NCBI GenBank assembly: GCA_903875225.1
Contig: CAIQVJ010000088.1
Span: forward strand, 124,001 to 188,000
Origin: an uncultured Pseudomonadota bacterium
GTDB taxonomy: Bacteria; Myxococcota_A; UBA796; SXON01
Length of the DNA: 64,000 nucleotides
Reading direction: 5' to 3'
The notes under the pieces are model-generated. The model was not told the origin of the DNA and ran no database searches. It worked only from the letters and a program-made list of their open reading frames with translations. Both the position numbers and the translations under genes were made by a program. Below, one piece after another: positions 1 to 9,144 of the stretch (positions are counted from its first letter, which is position 1; every line of letters starts with the position of its first letter).

Positions 1-653
1 CCGACGCCGTGAAGAGCGCACACGCAGCCCTCGACAAGGTGCGCCTGGACGGTTTCGCGGACCGGTGGCCCGGAACACTCTCGGGCGGGCAGCAGCAGCG
101 CGTCGCGATCGCCCGTGCTCTGGCCACGAAGCCACGCGTGCTGCTGCTCGACGAACCGCTCTCGAACCTGGACGCCGGCCTCCGGGAGGAGCTGCGGGAC
201 CAGGTGGCGGGGCTGGCGCGTGAGGCCGGCCTGACCGTGCTCCTCGTCACCCACGACCAGGAGGAGGCGCTCTCGATGTGCGACCGCGTCGCGGTGCTCG
301 CAGAGGGCGTGATCCAGCAGGTGGGTACGCCGAGGGAGATCTACCTTCGTCCAAAGAGCCGTTTTGTCGCAGGGTTCGTGGGGATCCTGAACGTGCTCGC
401 GACGCGAGCCCGATCCGGGCGCACGGATCTCGGCGGCGTGGAGGCCCCCGATGGCGAAGCGGAGATCGGCTTCCGGCCCGAGTCCGTCCGGTTCACCGAG
501 ACGGGCGTCGCCTGCCACGTGGAGCGCGCCGTCTACCGGGGCGCGTTCACCCGCTACCATCTGCGCGTGGGCGACCGCCAGATCGTGGCAGACACCAACG
601 ACGCGCCCCAGGCATGCATCCGCGTGACCGACGCCTGGCGCATGGAGGACTGA
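1..653 (+). CDS. ABC transporter ATP-binding protein, probable 2-aminoethylphosphonate importer (5' truncated)
   Basis: C-terminal part of an importer ATPase; the frame stays open to the left edge, so the Walker A region lies outside the window. Visible are the signature SGGQQQR, Walker B (VLLLDEPLSNLD), the H-loop (LLVTHDQEE) and a C-terminal TOBE-like segment with GFRPESV. The order and spacing match ATPases of phosphonate, spermidine or iron importers. Its stop overlaps the phnW start by one base, and phnX follows, so the likely substrate is 2-aminoethylphosphonate (PhnT-like). The substrate is inferred from neighbours only; permease and binding-protein genes would be expected upstream. 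Confidence 0.85.
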   Translation, partial: DAVKSAHAALDKVRLDGFADRWPGTLSGGQQQRVAIARALATKPRVLLLDEPLSNLDAGLREELRDQVAGLAREAGLTVLLVTHDQEEALSMCDRVAVLAEGVIQQVGTPREIYLRPKSRFVAGFVGILNVLATRARSGRTDLGGVEAPDGEAEIGFRPESVRFTETGVACHVERAVYRGAFTRYHLRVGDRQIVADTNDAPQACIRVTDAWRMED

Positions 654-1738
654 TGGACCCGCTCCTGCTCACTCCCGGCCCCCTCACCACCGATCCAGCA
701 GTGCGCGCAGCGATGCGGCGCGACTACGGATCCCGCGATCCCGCGTTCGTCGCGCTCTGCACGCGTGTTCGCGAACGCCTCCGCGCGCTCGCCCCGGAGC
801 CGGAAGCGTTCACCGCGATCCCGCTCCAGGGTAGCGGCACCTACGCCGTCGAGGCCATGCTGGGGACGCTCGTGCCGCGGGGCGGCGGCGTCGCGGTGCT
901 GGTCCACGGGGTCTATGGGGAGCGCGTCGTGGACATTCTCCGGCGGATGGGTCGCCACCACCGGGCCTTCGTCGCCGTCGAGGGGAGCGCGCCAGACCTC
1001 CAGGCGCTCGATCGGGGTCTCGCCGACGACCCGCTCCTGACCCACGTGTTCACCGTCCACAGCGAGACCACGACGGGGCAGCTCCTGCCGGTCGAGGCGA
1101 TCTCGACGGTCGCCGAGCGACGGGGGCGCCGGTTGCTCGTCGATGCGATGAGCAGCCTCGGGGCCATCGCGCTCGACGGGGTCGTGGCGGACGGCATCGC
1201 CTCGTCTGCGAACAAGTGCCTCGAAGGCGTGCCGGGGCTGGGGTTCGTGCTGGCGCGACGCGAGGCGCTCGGGGCTTCTGCGGGCAACGCGCCCAGCGTC
1301 TCCCTCGATCTGCATGCCCAGTGGGAGCGGCTGGAGCGTGATGGGCAGTATCGGTTCACCCCTCCTACACAGGTCCTCGCGGCCCTTGATGTCGCGCTCG
1401 AGCTTCATGCGATCCAGGGTGGCGTGCCCGCCCGCGGCGCCCGGTACGCGGAGAACATGCGCCATCTGCTGACTGGAATGCGCGCGCTCGGCTTTCAGCC
1501 CCTGCTACCGCCGGAGCGCCAGGGGCCCATCATCGCCACGTTCGTGGCGCCATCGTCGCCCGACTGGAGCTTCCCTGCTTTCTACGACTATCTTCGGGAG
1601 AGTGGGTTTGCGATCTACCCGGGCAGCCTCGCGCGAACGCCCTCGTTCCGCATCGGGTGCATCGGCCAGGTGTACCCGGATGACATCGACCGGTTCGTGG
1701 CCGTCGTGGCCGCCTGGTGTGCAAAGGGGAGGACCTGA
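653..1738 (+). CDS. phnW: 2-aminoethylphosphonate--pyruvate transaminase
   Basis: Class V, PLP-dependent aminotransferase of 361 residues. It transfers the amino group of 2-aminoethylphosphonate to pyruvate, giving phosphonoacetaldehyde and alanine. The N-terminus LLLTPGPLTT and the DYGSRDP segment are typical of PhnW. D164 in LLVDAMSS should bind the pyridine nitrogen of PLP, and K188 in SSANKCLEG is the Schiff-base lysine. The ATG at 653 overlaps the preceding stop (TGATG), so the longer open frame upstream is not used. phnX starts on its stop codon, giving a three-gene coupled operon. Confidence 0.95.
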   Translation: MDPLLLTPGPLTTDPAVRAAMRRDYGSRDPAFVALCTRVRERLRALAPEPEAFTAIPLQGSGTYAVEAMLGTLVPRGGGVAVLVHGVYGERVVDILRRMGRHHRAFVAVEGSAPDLQALDRGLADDPLLTHVFTVHSETTTGQLLPVEAISTVAERRGRRLLVDAMSSLGAIALDGVVADGIASSANKCLEGVPGLGFVLARREALGASAGNAPSVSLDLHAQWERLERDGQYRFTPPTQVLAALDVALELHAIQGGVPARGARYAENMRHLLTGMRALGFQPLLPPERQGPIIATFVAPSSPDWSFPAFYDYLRESGFAIYPGSLARTPSFRIGCIGQVYPDDIDRFVAVVAAWCAKGRT

Positions 1739-2544
1739 TGCACACGGTCCTCTTCGATCTTGCAGGCACCACCATCGACTGTGGCTGCATGGCCCCCGTA
1801 TCGGTGTTCATCGAGGTGTTCGGTCGCCGCGGAGTGCACCTGAGCGAGGCGGCAGCGCGTGGCCCGATGGGAACGCACAAACGGGAGCACATCCGGCGGT
1901 TGTGCGCGGAGCCACGGGTGCACGCGGCGTGGACCACGGCCCAGGGTCGACCGTCCACGGATGCGGACGTCGACGCCATGTACGAGGAGGCGGAGCCCCT
2001 GCAGATCGCGTGCCTGCCCCTGCACTGTCACCCGATCCCCGGCTTCGTCGAGGTGGCTGGCGCGTTCCGGCGGCGGGGGGTCCGGCTCGGAGCGACCACC
2101 GGATACACCGCGCCGATGGTGGGCGTACTCAGACCCCTGATGGCGGCCGAGGGCTGGGAGCCGGAGGTGCTGCTCTGTGCGAGTGATGTGCCCGCTGGGC
2201 GTCCCGCACCCTACATGAACCAGCTGGCGGCGATGCAGTTGGGTGCTCCGGACGTCCGAGGCTGCGTAGCGGTGGGGGACACCGTCGTAGACATGGAGGC
2301 CGCGCGCAACGCCGGCATGTGGGCTGTCGGCGTGGCGCTCACGGGCAACGAGGTTGGGCTACCGTGGGAAGCTGTGGTTCGCCTTCAAGGAGTCGAGCGC
2401 GAGCTGCTCAGGGACCGGGCGGCGGCGAACCTGACCGCTGCGGGAGCGCACATCGTGGTCGACTCGGTCCTCGACCTGCCGGCAGCGCTCGAGTTCCTGT
2501 TGCATCCCAGCGCCGCCGCGTTCAAACGGTGGCGGCGGCGCTGA
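1738..2544 (+). CDS. phnX: Phosphonoacetaldehyde hydrolase (phosphonatase)
   Basis: HAD-superfamily enzyme of 268 residues that cleaves the C-P bond of phosphonoacetaldehyde to acetaldehyde and phosphate. D7 in FDLAGTTID is the nucleophile motif. K48 in PMGTHKREH is the family-specific lysine that forms a Schiff base with the substrate aldehyde, which separates PhnX from other HAD enzymes. VGDTVVDMEAARNAG is the C-terminal HAD acid motif. The ATG at 1738 shares a base with the phnW stop; a start 21 bp earlier is possible but less coupled. With phnW it forms the complete two-step phosphonatase route. Confidence 0.95.
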   Translation: MHTVLFDLAGTTIDCGCMAPVSVFIEVFGRRGVHLSEAAARGPMGTHKREHIRRLCAEPRVHAAWTTAQGRPSTDADVDAMYEEAEPLQIACLPLHCHPIPGFVEVAGAFRRRGVRLGATTGYTAPMVGVLRPLMAAEGWEPEVLLCASDVPAGRPAPYMNQLAAMQLGAPDVRGCVAVGDTVVDMEAARNAGMWAVGVALTGNEVGLPWEAVVRLQGVERELLRDRAAANLTAAGAHIVVDSVLDLPAALEFLLHPSAAAFKRWRRR

Positions 2545-2559
2545 CGACCCCCGGCGGGG

Positions 2560-3816
2560 CTACGGGCAGCTGTCGTTGGTCCCACCGGGCGTGCCCTGGT
2601 TCCCGTCGGTGCCGTAGTCCCCGTCCCCCTCGCACCAGTAGGCTGGGTCGTCGTTGCGGGCGCTGGACATCCCGATCGGATCGACGGACCGCGACTTCCC
2701 CTTCTGGTGCGGGAAGTCGCTGTCGTAGGCGACCCCGTCGATCAGCACGCCGTCGAGCGAGAGCAGGATCTCGTCCGCGTCGTTCCCCAGGTGGAACAGC
2801 TGGGTGTCGAACAGGTAGTCCGGGACGAACCCGCCATTCTTCGACGTGTCGTCCGAGGCGCCGAAGAGCATGAGGCTCTCGGGCTCAAGCACGATCACAT
2901 CCCCGATCCCGAAGGACTCGCCCCGGTCGTCGCTGACCGTGATGCCTGTGAGCTCGATCGGATCGCGGCTCACGTTGAGGATCTCGAACCACTCGCCGCT
3001 GTCGTCGTCTGTGGGGTCCGGATCGTCCATGATCTCGGTGATCACGAGGCTTCCGGGCGCGGGGGACTGCTCGTCGGTCCAGCCGTCGCAGTCGTTGTCC
3101 TTGCCGTCTGCCAGCTCGTCCGCACCCGCGTACACGTCGGGTTCGGCCGGGTCGCAGTCGTCCGCGTCCGTGACGCCGTCCCCATCGGAGTCGCGCGGGG
3201 CACCTTCGCAGCTGTCGTTCGCGGCCCCCGGGGTCCCGAAGTCGCCCGCCCCGTAGGGTGTCGCTGCCGCGCACCAGCTCTCCACGAGGTCGTTGGACGC
3301 CGGGTCGAGTGCTCCAGGGTCGAGGGTGATCGCGTGTCCCTTCACCGAGGGCAGGTTGTCCCACGCGACCGTGTCCACGGGCTGGTCCCCGACGACCAGC
3401 GTCAACGACCCGCCCTCGTTCGAGAGCTTCAGGTCCGCGACGTCGTAGACATAGTCCGGCGCGAGGCCCCCGTTGGCCGCGGTGTCTGCCGAGACCGCGA
3501 ACACCACCTCGCTCCCGGATGCCACTGGGAGCGCGCCATCGACGACAAACCCGTTGCCGTCTGCGCCCTGCACCGCGAGGCCGACGAGGTCGGTGTCCGG
3601 CCCCACGTTCGTCACCTCGAACCACTCGCCGTAGTCGTCGCTGACGGCGTCCGGGTCCTTCATGATCTCCGAGATCACGAGGGTGGGGTCGCCCACGGCC
3701 GTGTCGTCCGCCGGATCGGCGGAGTCTGTGGCCGAGTCATCGGCGACCGGATCGGTCCCGGCCTTGTCCCACTGGCCGGCCATCGAGCAGGCGAGGAGCG
3801 AGAGGAGTTGGATCAT
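2560..3816 (-). CDS. Secreted lipoprotein with two lamin-tail domains and a MopE-type Ca motif
   Basis: About 418 residues. A short signal ends in a lipobox (MIQLLSLLAC), followed by an Asp/Ser/Thr-rich linker. Two similar domains begin LVISEIMKDPD and LVITEIMDDPD with GEWFEV/GEWFEI, the pattern of lamin-tail (LTD) domains. Between them is an Asp-rich segment (DSDGDGVTDADDCDP, then KDNDCDGWTDE) like MopE or thrombospondin-3 calcium motifs. The protein probably sits on the cell surface. The ATG at 3816 was chosen because it starts the signal peptide; the open frame runs 25 codons further upstream without a signal. The two LTD copies suggest an internal duplication. Ligand unknown. Confidence 0.8.
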   Translation of the reverse strand: MIQLLSLLACSMAGQWDKAGTDPVADDSATDSADPADDTAVGDPTLVISEIMKDPDAVSDDYGEWFEVTNVGPDTDLVGLAVQGADGNGFVVDGALPVASGSEVVFAVSADTAANGGLAPDYVYDVADLKLSNEGGSLTLVVGDQPVDTVAWDNLPSVKGHAITLDPGALDPASNDLVESWCAAATPYGAGDFGTPGAANDSCEGAPRDSDGDGVTDADDCDPAEPDVYAGADELADGKDNDCDGWTDEQSPAPGSLVITEIMDDPDPTDDDSGEWFEILNVSRDPIELTGITVSDDRGESFGIGDVIVLEPESLMLFGASDDTSKNGGFVPDYLFDTQLFHLGNDADEILLSLDGVLIDGVAYDSDFPHQKGKSRSVDPIGMSSARNDDPAYWCEGDGDYGTDGNQGTPGGTNDSCP

Positions 3817-3895
3817 GGAGGGGCACCTGGAGCCGAGGAGCGTATGGAGGGGGTGGGTCAGGTCGGGCTCAGGGGCGTGACGGTCCCGCACCGGT

Positions 3896-4936
3896 TCACG
3901 GCGAGGAGGTCCCGAGGCTCACCCCAAGCTGCAGGAACACCGCGTCGACGTCTTGAAGCGCGGCCGCGCCGGCAATCGCAGCGACGCCAGAGCCCACGCG
4001 GGTGCCGGTGTACCCGGCGGTCAACCGAAGGGGAGGCGCCTCCGTCACCGGGAGCTCCACGCCCGCGCCAGCCAGGAGGGTGCGCGTCCCCGCGGTCGCG
4101 TCGCCCGGGGCCTCCGTCGACAGATCGAGGCGGACGTAGGCCAGGAGGGGCCCCCAGGGCCGGGCGACGAGGGACGCCGACCCGCCGAGAGGCTGGCGGA
4201 GCGCATCTCCGTCCACGCCCCAGGCGGCGAGGCCCTCGACCATGCCTGTCAGCGGTCCCACCGTGCCACCGGCGCGCAGGCCGAAGCGGTGATCCCGCGC
4301 GAGCCCAAGGCCCCGAGAGCCATCCCGCCCGTACAGCGTGAACACCGCCCGCCCATCCCCGGCAGGGCGAACCGACACGGTCGCCGCGAGGTCCTTGCCC
4401 TCGTTGCGCTCGCGAAACCGCGCGCCCTCACCCGTCGTGAGGTCGACGCGCGCGGTGACCCTCCGGTCTGCCGCGGACCAGCCCACCCAGCCGCCGAGAT
4501 CCGAGCCGTCCATCCAGCCCGCCGCCTCGCCGAACGTCGCTGCGATCGGGCGCAGGCCCCAGGCAGCGTCCCCGCTCGCCACCCAGGGGTCCTCTACGAG
4601 GCCGGCGCCGATCCCGAGCCCGAGCGGGGCCCAGGCTCCGCGCGCCTCCGCGATCTGCACCTCGGGCACCAGCGCCTCCCCGTCCACCCCGATGTAGCCG
4701 TCATCCCCACCGGATCGGACGACCGCGACCGCGACGCGTGCGGCTGCGACGTCCCCGAGCGCGAGGCCGCCCTCGACGTGCGCGCGCGGCAGCGTCAGCG
4801 TTCGCGAGATGCCGACATCCGGGAATGCGAGTCCGGCCCGGCCGGCGAGGTCCAGCCCCACCCAACCGCAGCGCGAGGCGGCCTCGGCCGGGGCCATGGC
4901 GGGGGCTTCGAACACGATCTCGGGTGCACAGCTCAT
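3896..4936 (-). CDS. Beta-rich hypothetical protein, possible outer-membrane barrel
   Basis: A 346-residue protein I cannot assign to a family. It is rich in Gly, Ala and Val with alternating polar and hydrophobic stretches (for example LLAYVRLDL, LRLTAGYTG) and ends in LQLGVSLG, as barrel or autotransporter-like strands do. No signal peptide is visible at its start. The ATG overlaps the stop of the upstream DUF2252 gene by four bases (ATGA at 4933-4936), so the two are translationally coupled. If it is an envelope protein, its export route is unclear. Confidence 0.6.
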   Translation of the reverse strand: MSCAPEIVFEAPAMAPAEAASRCGWVGLDLAGRAGLAFPDVGISRTLTLPRAHVEGGLALGDVAAARVAVAVVRSGGDDGYIGVDGEALVPEVQIAEARGAWAPLGLGIGAGLVEDPWVASGDAAWGLRPIAATFGEAAGWMDGSDLGGWVGWSAADRRVTARVDLTTGEGARFRERNEGKDLAATVSVRPAGDGRAVFTLYGRDGSRGLGLARDHRFGLRAGGTVGPLTGMVEGLAAWGVDGDALRQPLGGSASLVARPWGPLLAYVRLDLSTEAPGDATAGTRTLLAGAGVELPVTEAPPLRLTAGYTGTRVGSGVAAIAGAAALQDVDAVFLQLGVSLGTSSP

Positions 4937-6357
4937 CTCGTGGTGTCCTTCACCGGGGTCTCCGCGCCCAACAGGGGGCCATAGGCGTCGAGCGCCTGCT
5001 GGAACAACCGGAGGTCCGCATCGGCGCGCGCGAGGTCCAGTGAGGCGTCCTCCACCCGCTCGTCAACGAACAGATCGCCGTCCTCGCCCAGGTCGGCCGC
5101 GATCGCACCGAGGGCCGGCTCACCCTCGGCGGTGAGGCCGCGGGCGTGGGAGTCGGCGAGCGTGCTGCCGATGCGTGAGGCGAGACCCTGGAGATCGGCG
5201 GACGAGTAGGTGCCGCTCGCCCACCCGTCCACGACGTCACTGTGGTTGAAGCCCTGGAAATAGCCGGACCACGTGGTGACCTTGAAGGTCGAGGCCCCGT
5301 CGGACAGGCCGGCCATCCTCGGATCGGCATCCGGGCGTGACCAGAGCAGCCATGCCACCTGCTCGATGCGGGCGGCGTTGCTGTCGAAGAGCACCGGCAC
5401 GGTGGCACCCCGGCCCGGCGGATTCGGCGGGTCGATGACCTCGCGGATGCTCACGAGGTGGTCGTCATCGCCGCTGTCGCCGCCGTGGTCCCAGAGGACG
5501 ACGTAGCGCACGGCCGGGAAGGAGGCGACGCCCGAGCCGAACCTGCGGGCGCGATCCAACTCGCGAAAGTCGACCGGGCGCGCGGTCCAGCCGGCGAGGA
5601 GGCGGTCCAGCTGCGCGTCCTCGTCGGGGGTGAGCGCCAGGACGCCTTTCCCCGCGGCGTCCAACCTGTCGTCCATGAGCAGTCGGCGCCCGTCCGACCC
5701 CTCGACCGTGAACGTGGAGAGGACGTCACCCTGTACGCCCTCGGTGTCGGCCGCCATACAGAGATCGATGACGATCCGGCCGTCGTCGTCGCTGCAGGCT
5801 GCGGTGGCGGGGACGCCGGTCGAGCGGGCGTGGATTTCGCCGACGTAGGCGGTGACGAGGGAGGAGACCGTCGCCGACACGCAGTCCGCGTCGCACCCAT
5901 CGAGCTGGCTCGCCAGCATGGCGATCCCGAGCGAACCGCGCCGCACATCCAGCAGGTAGGGGCCGAAGGCGGAGCCGTCGAGGTCGTCCAGCTCGATGTC
6001 GAGGGGGGTCGAGCCCTCGTGCCCGAGCGACGGCTCCTCCCCCGGGAGCCCGGCTCCAAAGTTCTCGGGGTGCGGGTCGCCAGCGAGCAGGATGCTGCCG
6101 GCGTCGGGCACTGTCAGGAAGCGGGTCTCGGGCCGATCTGGATCGGGGCGGGAGAGATCGGTGTAGAACAACGCGGAGGTCCCGCGCACGAAGTCGAACG
6201 GATCCGCGGCCATCTTCGCGTACTTCCCGGCGAGCAGCGACGTGTCGCGCCCGAGCCAGATCGCGTTGTCGGAGGCCAGCGTGTCGCGCACGAACGCCGT
6301 CCGGGCCTGGTCAGGGGAGACCGGCGTGCAGGCTGCAGCGAGGACGAGCAAGACCAA
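4933..6357 (-). CDS. DUF2252 family protein with lipoprotein signal
   Basis: About 474 residues. The DUF2252 hallmarks are KYAKMAADPFDFVRG near residue 45 and LAGDPHPENFG near residue 92, followed by LDIELDDLDGSAFGPYLLDV. These resemble the Brenner-type catalytic loop and metal-binding Asp of kinase-fold phosphotransferases (family comparison, not shown here). Unusually the N-terminus is hydrophobic and ends in LAAAC, a lipobox, suggesting export. The start is TTG at 6357; an in-frame stop lies nine codons upstream and no better start exists. It is coupled by ATGA to the following gene. Confidence 0.75.
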   Translation of the reverse strand: MVLLVLAAACTPVSPDQARTAFVRDTLASDNAIWLGRDTSLLAGKYAKMAADPFDFVRGTSALFYTDLSRPDPDRPETRFLTVPDAGSILLAGDPHPENFGAGLPGEEPSLGHEGSTPLDIELDDLDGSAFGPYLLDVRRGSLGIAMLASQLDGCDADCVSATVSSLVTAYVGEIHARSTGVPATAACSDDDGRIVIDLCMAADTEGVQGDVLSTFTVEGSDGRRLLMDDRLDAAGKGVLALTPDEDAQLDRLLAGWTARPVDFRELDRARRFGSGVASFPAVRYVVLWDHGGDSGDDDHLVSIREVIDPPNPPGRGATVPVLFDSNAARIEQVAWLLWSRPDADPRMAGLSDGASTFKVTTWSGYFQGFNHSDVVDGWASGTYSSADLQGLASRIGSTLADSHARGLTAEGEPALGAIAADLGEDGDLFVDERVEDASLDLARADADLRLFQQALDAYGPLLGAETPVKDTTR

Positions 6358-6447
6358 CGCAAGGTTCCCGGGTTCTGGGGGCTATCGAACTGCGGTGAGC
6401 GCCCGGGCTCATTGGTGTGACGAACCTGCACCGCGGGCCGCAGAGGG

Positions 6448-7341
6448 TCAGGCGGCTTCGGCCGGGCTCAGGAACCGCGCGACCCCGGCCGGCCCGGTGA
6501 AACGTCGCAACCGGGCCTCCTCCACCTCGCGCAGGTCCACGATGACGAGCGCATCGACACAGCTGCCGAAATCGGCGTCGACGTTGTAGCCGAGCACCTC
6601 TCCGCCGAGGAGCAGGTAGTGGCGCAGCAACACCGGCATCCCGAGCCCGGCCAGCGCGGTCACCCTGCGATCCAGCTCAGCGAGGTCCAGGATGCTCGCG
6701 CCTTCGAGTCTCCTGCCGCGAGAGAGCTCGCTCTCGGGTTGCCAGCGGAAGCGGGGCCGTGCCAGCACGCGGTGCCGATGGTGGGCCCAGACGTGCCCGA
6801 GGATCAGCGCAATGGCGCTCTCCCCGTACTCGGCGGAGATGCTCACCGGGCCAAGCAGCCGGGAGATGTGCGGGCGCTGGAGCACCCAGGCCCCGATCGC
6901 CCTCCAGAGCAGGCCCAGCGCTGCGGCGGAGCGCTGGTAGTCCGACTGGACGAACGAGCGACCCAGCTCGGCGGTGTCGGACAGCGTGAGCTGCAGGCTG
7001 GGGGGGTAGTGGAACAGGGTCGCAGTGTACGCGCGGTCCGGGCCCACCGCAGCGAGGTCGGCGACCCGGTAGGCTCCAACCACGCGCCTGGTGACACGAT
7101 CCCAGACGAAGATGTGGTCGTACTCGGCGTCGTGGGCGTCGAGGTCGAGCGACTTGCCGGTGCCCTCTCCAGCCGCGCGAAAGGTGGTCTCGCGAAGGCG
7201 CCCGATCTCTCGCAGCAACCTGGGGATCTTGGTGCTCTCCACGGTGTAGGCGTCGAACGCCGCGGTGGTGGCCACCGGGGTGAGTCGGGAGACCTCGTCG
7301 GCGAGGTGCTCCGGGGGAATGGCTTCGATGATCCTGTGCAT
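6448..7341 (-). CDS. GNAT-type N-acyltransferase (OlsB/hemolysin-like, Acetyltransf_5)
   Basis: A 297-residue cytosolic protein. FRAAGEGTGKSLDLDAHDAEYDHIFVWD, read in pieces, plus AELGRSFV, LLWRAIGAW and LLGPVSIS are the ordered hallmarks of the acyltransferases that put a 3-hydroxyacyl chain on ornithine or related head groups (OlsB and hemolysin families). A role in ornithine or amino-lipid synthesis is inferred from family. The start is well supported: GGAGG lies five bases before the ATG at 7341. No olsA-like partner is nearby. A small membrane protein gene lies 36 bp upstream on the same strand. Confidence 0.8.
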   Translation of the reverse strand: MHRIIEAIPPEHLADEVSRLTPVATTAAFDAYTVESTKIPRLLREIGRLRETTFRAAGEGTGKSLDLDAHDAEYDHIFVWDRVTRRVVGAYRVADLAAVGPDRAYTATLFHYPPSLQLTLSDTAELGRSFVQSDYQRSAAALGLLWRAIGAWVLQRPHISRLLGPVSISAEYGESAIALILGHVWAHHRHRVLARPRFRWQPESELSRGRRLEGASILDLAELDRRVTALAGLGMPVLLRHYLLLGGEVLGYNVDADFGSCVDALVIVDLREVEEARLRRFTGPAGVARFLSPAEAA

Positions 7342-7377
7342 CTGAACCTCCTCCGCCGGGGATGGGCGGAGGGCAGC

Positions 7378-7767
7378 CTATGCATCCGACCGGCTGCGGT
7401 CGGTCACAGGACGAGGAAGATCGTGTGCCGAAGGGAGGCCGACGACCAACACACCCAGCGCGAGCCGGGCACCGCGGGGCATCGTGAGGCGGGTGAACAG
7501 CTTTCCGCCCAGGGCTGCGACGATCGTCAATGCGATCATGTGCACGCCGAGGAGCTCCAGCCAGATCCCGACCGAGCGGGCGCGCAGCGCCGAGAGGGCA
7601 TCCCCCCAGCCGAGCAGGTCGCCCAGCGTGAAGGACCAATCCGTGAGGGACACCCCCAGGAATACGGTGAGGTAGAACAGCACCACGCCCGTCATGAGCC
7701 CGGCCGAGGCCAGGAGCTTCTTGCCGAGAGAGAGGTTGACGAGGGAGTACCGGTCGCGATGGAGCAT
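7378..7767 (-). CDS. Small membrane protein, unknown function
   Basis: 129 residues with about three membrane spans (LLASAGLMTGVVLFYLTVFLG, the region around SVGIWLELLGVHMIALTIVAAL, and LALGVLVVGL) and a basic N-terminus. I recognise no family. It lies 36 bp upstream of the acyltransferase on the same strand, so both may share a transcript and act at the membrane. The ATG at 7767 has no strong ribosome binding site. Confidence 0.6.
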   Translation of the reverse strand: MLHRDRYSLVNLSLGKKLLASAGLMTGVVLFYLTVFLGVSLTDWSFTLGDLLGWGDALSALRARSVGIWLELLGVHMIALTIVAALGGKLFTRLTMPRGARLALGVLVVGLPSAHDLPRPVTDRSRSDA

Positions 7768-7975
7768 GGTGTCTCGGGCGCGGGGGACGCTTCCCGCCGT
7801 GCCGTCATACCGGGGTGAGCTCGCCTCGTCCTTGCCCGGGGGGAGAGCCTCACGGGATTCTAATCGCGCGGTTGGCCTGCGTGGTGACGGTGCCCGCGAG
7901 GGCGCCCGGGGTGTCCGCCTGGGAGTCCATCCGGCGCGGGTGTAAGGTTCTGGTCGACTGGATGACTATCCGAGC

Positions 7976-8446
7976 ATGCCGCCCCTGGACCCGCTCCTCA
8001 TCACCTACGGCCCCGCGCTGGCCCGGGTCGCCGGGCACTACGCCCGCTCCCCGGCCGAGCGCGACGACCTGCTGCAGGACATCGTCGTGGCGGCCTGGCG
8101 CGCGCTCCCCACGTTCCGCGGGGAATGCTCGCCGCGCACGTTCCTGCTCCGGGTGGCCCACAACCGTGCCGTCAGCTGGTCCGCGCACCGCCGGCCCTTC
8201 GAGCCCGAGGTGGAGACCGCGGTCGACATGCACGTGGACCAGCAGATCGACGCGCGGGGACGACGGATTGCTCTTCAGCGTGCGGTTCGGGAGCTCCCCG
8301 AGGGGCAGCGACAGGTGGTCGTCCTGGTGCTGGAGGACCTCACGCACGCGGAGATCGCCGATGTGCTGGGGATCTCGGAAAACAACGTGGCGGTGCGGTT
8401 GAACCGTGCCCGGGAAGCCCTCCGCCAGACCCTTGGAGGGCAGTGA
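7976..8446 (+). CDS. ECF (sigma-70 family) RNA polymerase sigma factor
   Basis: 156 residues with the two-domain ECF layout. Region 2 spans about residues 10-70, with SPAERDDLLQDIVVAAWRALPTF (read as two pieces) and TFLLRVAHNRAVSW. Region 4 covers about 100-150, with LPEGQRQVVVLVLEDLTHAEIADVLG and the recognition helix ISENNVAVRLNRAREALR. The stop overlaps the ATG of the next gene by one base, so sigma factor and membrane partner are coupled, as is usual for a sigma/anti-sigma pair. I see no clear GGAAC-type promoter upstream, so autoregulation is untested. Confidence 0.9.
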   Translation: MPPLDPLLITYGPALARVAGHYARSPAERDDLLQDIVVAAWRALPTFRGECSPRTFLLRVAHNRAVSWSAHRRPFEPEVETAVDMHVDQQIDARGRRIALQRAVRELPEGQRQVVVLVLEDLTHAEIADVLGISENNVAVRLNRAREALRQTLGGQ

Positions 8447-9027
8447 TGAGCGATGAATGGACCGATCTTGGGACGACGTGGCGCGATGAGGGCCCAAGCG
8501 TCGGCGACATCGAAGCCCGCGTGCGCCGCGACGTCACGCGGGTCCGGGTGAGTTTCGCCGTAGAATGGATCGCAGGAGCGTTGCTCACCGCGTTCTGGCT
8601 GTGGCAGGGGATCCGGCACCCCGGCCCGCTCACCCTCGTGATGGGGTCTGGGAGCGTCACGTTCGCGGGGGTGTGGCTCTTCGTCCTCCACCGCACGCTC
8701 CGCCCACCGAGCCCCGCGGTCAGCATGACCGCGTACCTGGCCGGAGCGCTTGACCGGGCGCAGTCCGAGGAGCGGTGGTTCCGGTTCGTTCAGCGCTTCC
8801 TCCTCGCACTGGGCCTCTTCTTCGCCCCGTGCTCCGTCTGGCTGTTCGACGTGCACCGCTCGATGTACCTGGCGGAGCCCTGGCGGGCGGTCGTGGGCTT
8901 CGGGGGATTCGTCATCCTCTCAGCCGGGCTGTGGGGGTTCGCCGGATCGCGTCGTGCCCGGGCGAGCGCTGCAGCGGCGGCGTTGGTCGAGTCGCTGCGT
9001 CGCCTGTCCACAAACGTGGCGCCGTGA
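8446..9027 (+). CDS. Membrane protein, candidate anti-sigma factor
   Basis: 193 residues. The first 35 are charged and cytosolic (GDIEARVRRDVTRVRV), followed by about four hydrophobic spans in two pairs (VEWIAGALLTAFWLWQG, VTFAGVWLFVLH, FLLALGLFFAPCSVWLF, VVGFGGFVILSAGLWGF). No HxxxCxxC zinc motif is present, so it is not a ZAS-type anti-sigma factor. The role is inferred from coupling: its ATG sits on the stop codon of the ECF sigma gene. Confidence 0.65.
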   Translation: MSDEWTDLGTTWRDEGPSVGDIEARVRRDVTRVRVSFAVEWIAGALLTAFWLWQGIRHPGPLTLVMGSGSVTFAGVWLFVLHRTLRPPSPAVSMTAYLAGALDRAQSEERWFRFVQRFLLALGLFFAPCSVWLFDVHRSMYLAEPWRAVVGFGGFVILSAGLWGFAGSRRARASAAAAALVESLRRLSTNVAP

Positions 9028-9144
9028 GGCTGGAGCGCCCGCCGATGTCCACGGGCGGTAGACGGCGGGGGCCAACCGGGATCCCGCTCCGGTAGCCCGC
9101 CGGCCAGCGTTGACGAGCCTCCGGAAGAGCCGTACCCTGTCCCA

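Noticed and set aside
2707..4341. 544-codon plus-strand open frame opposite the LTD lipoprotein and barrel-like genes
   Set aside because: Arg/Val-rich, no family motif, lies antisense to well-supported genes; it is a GC-bias shadow.
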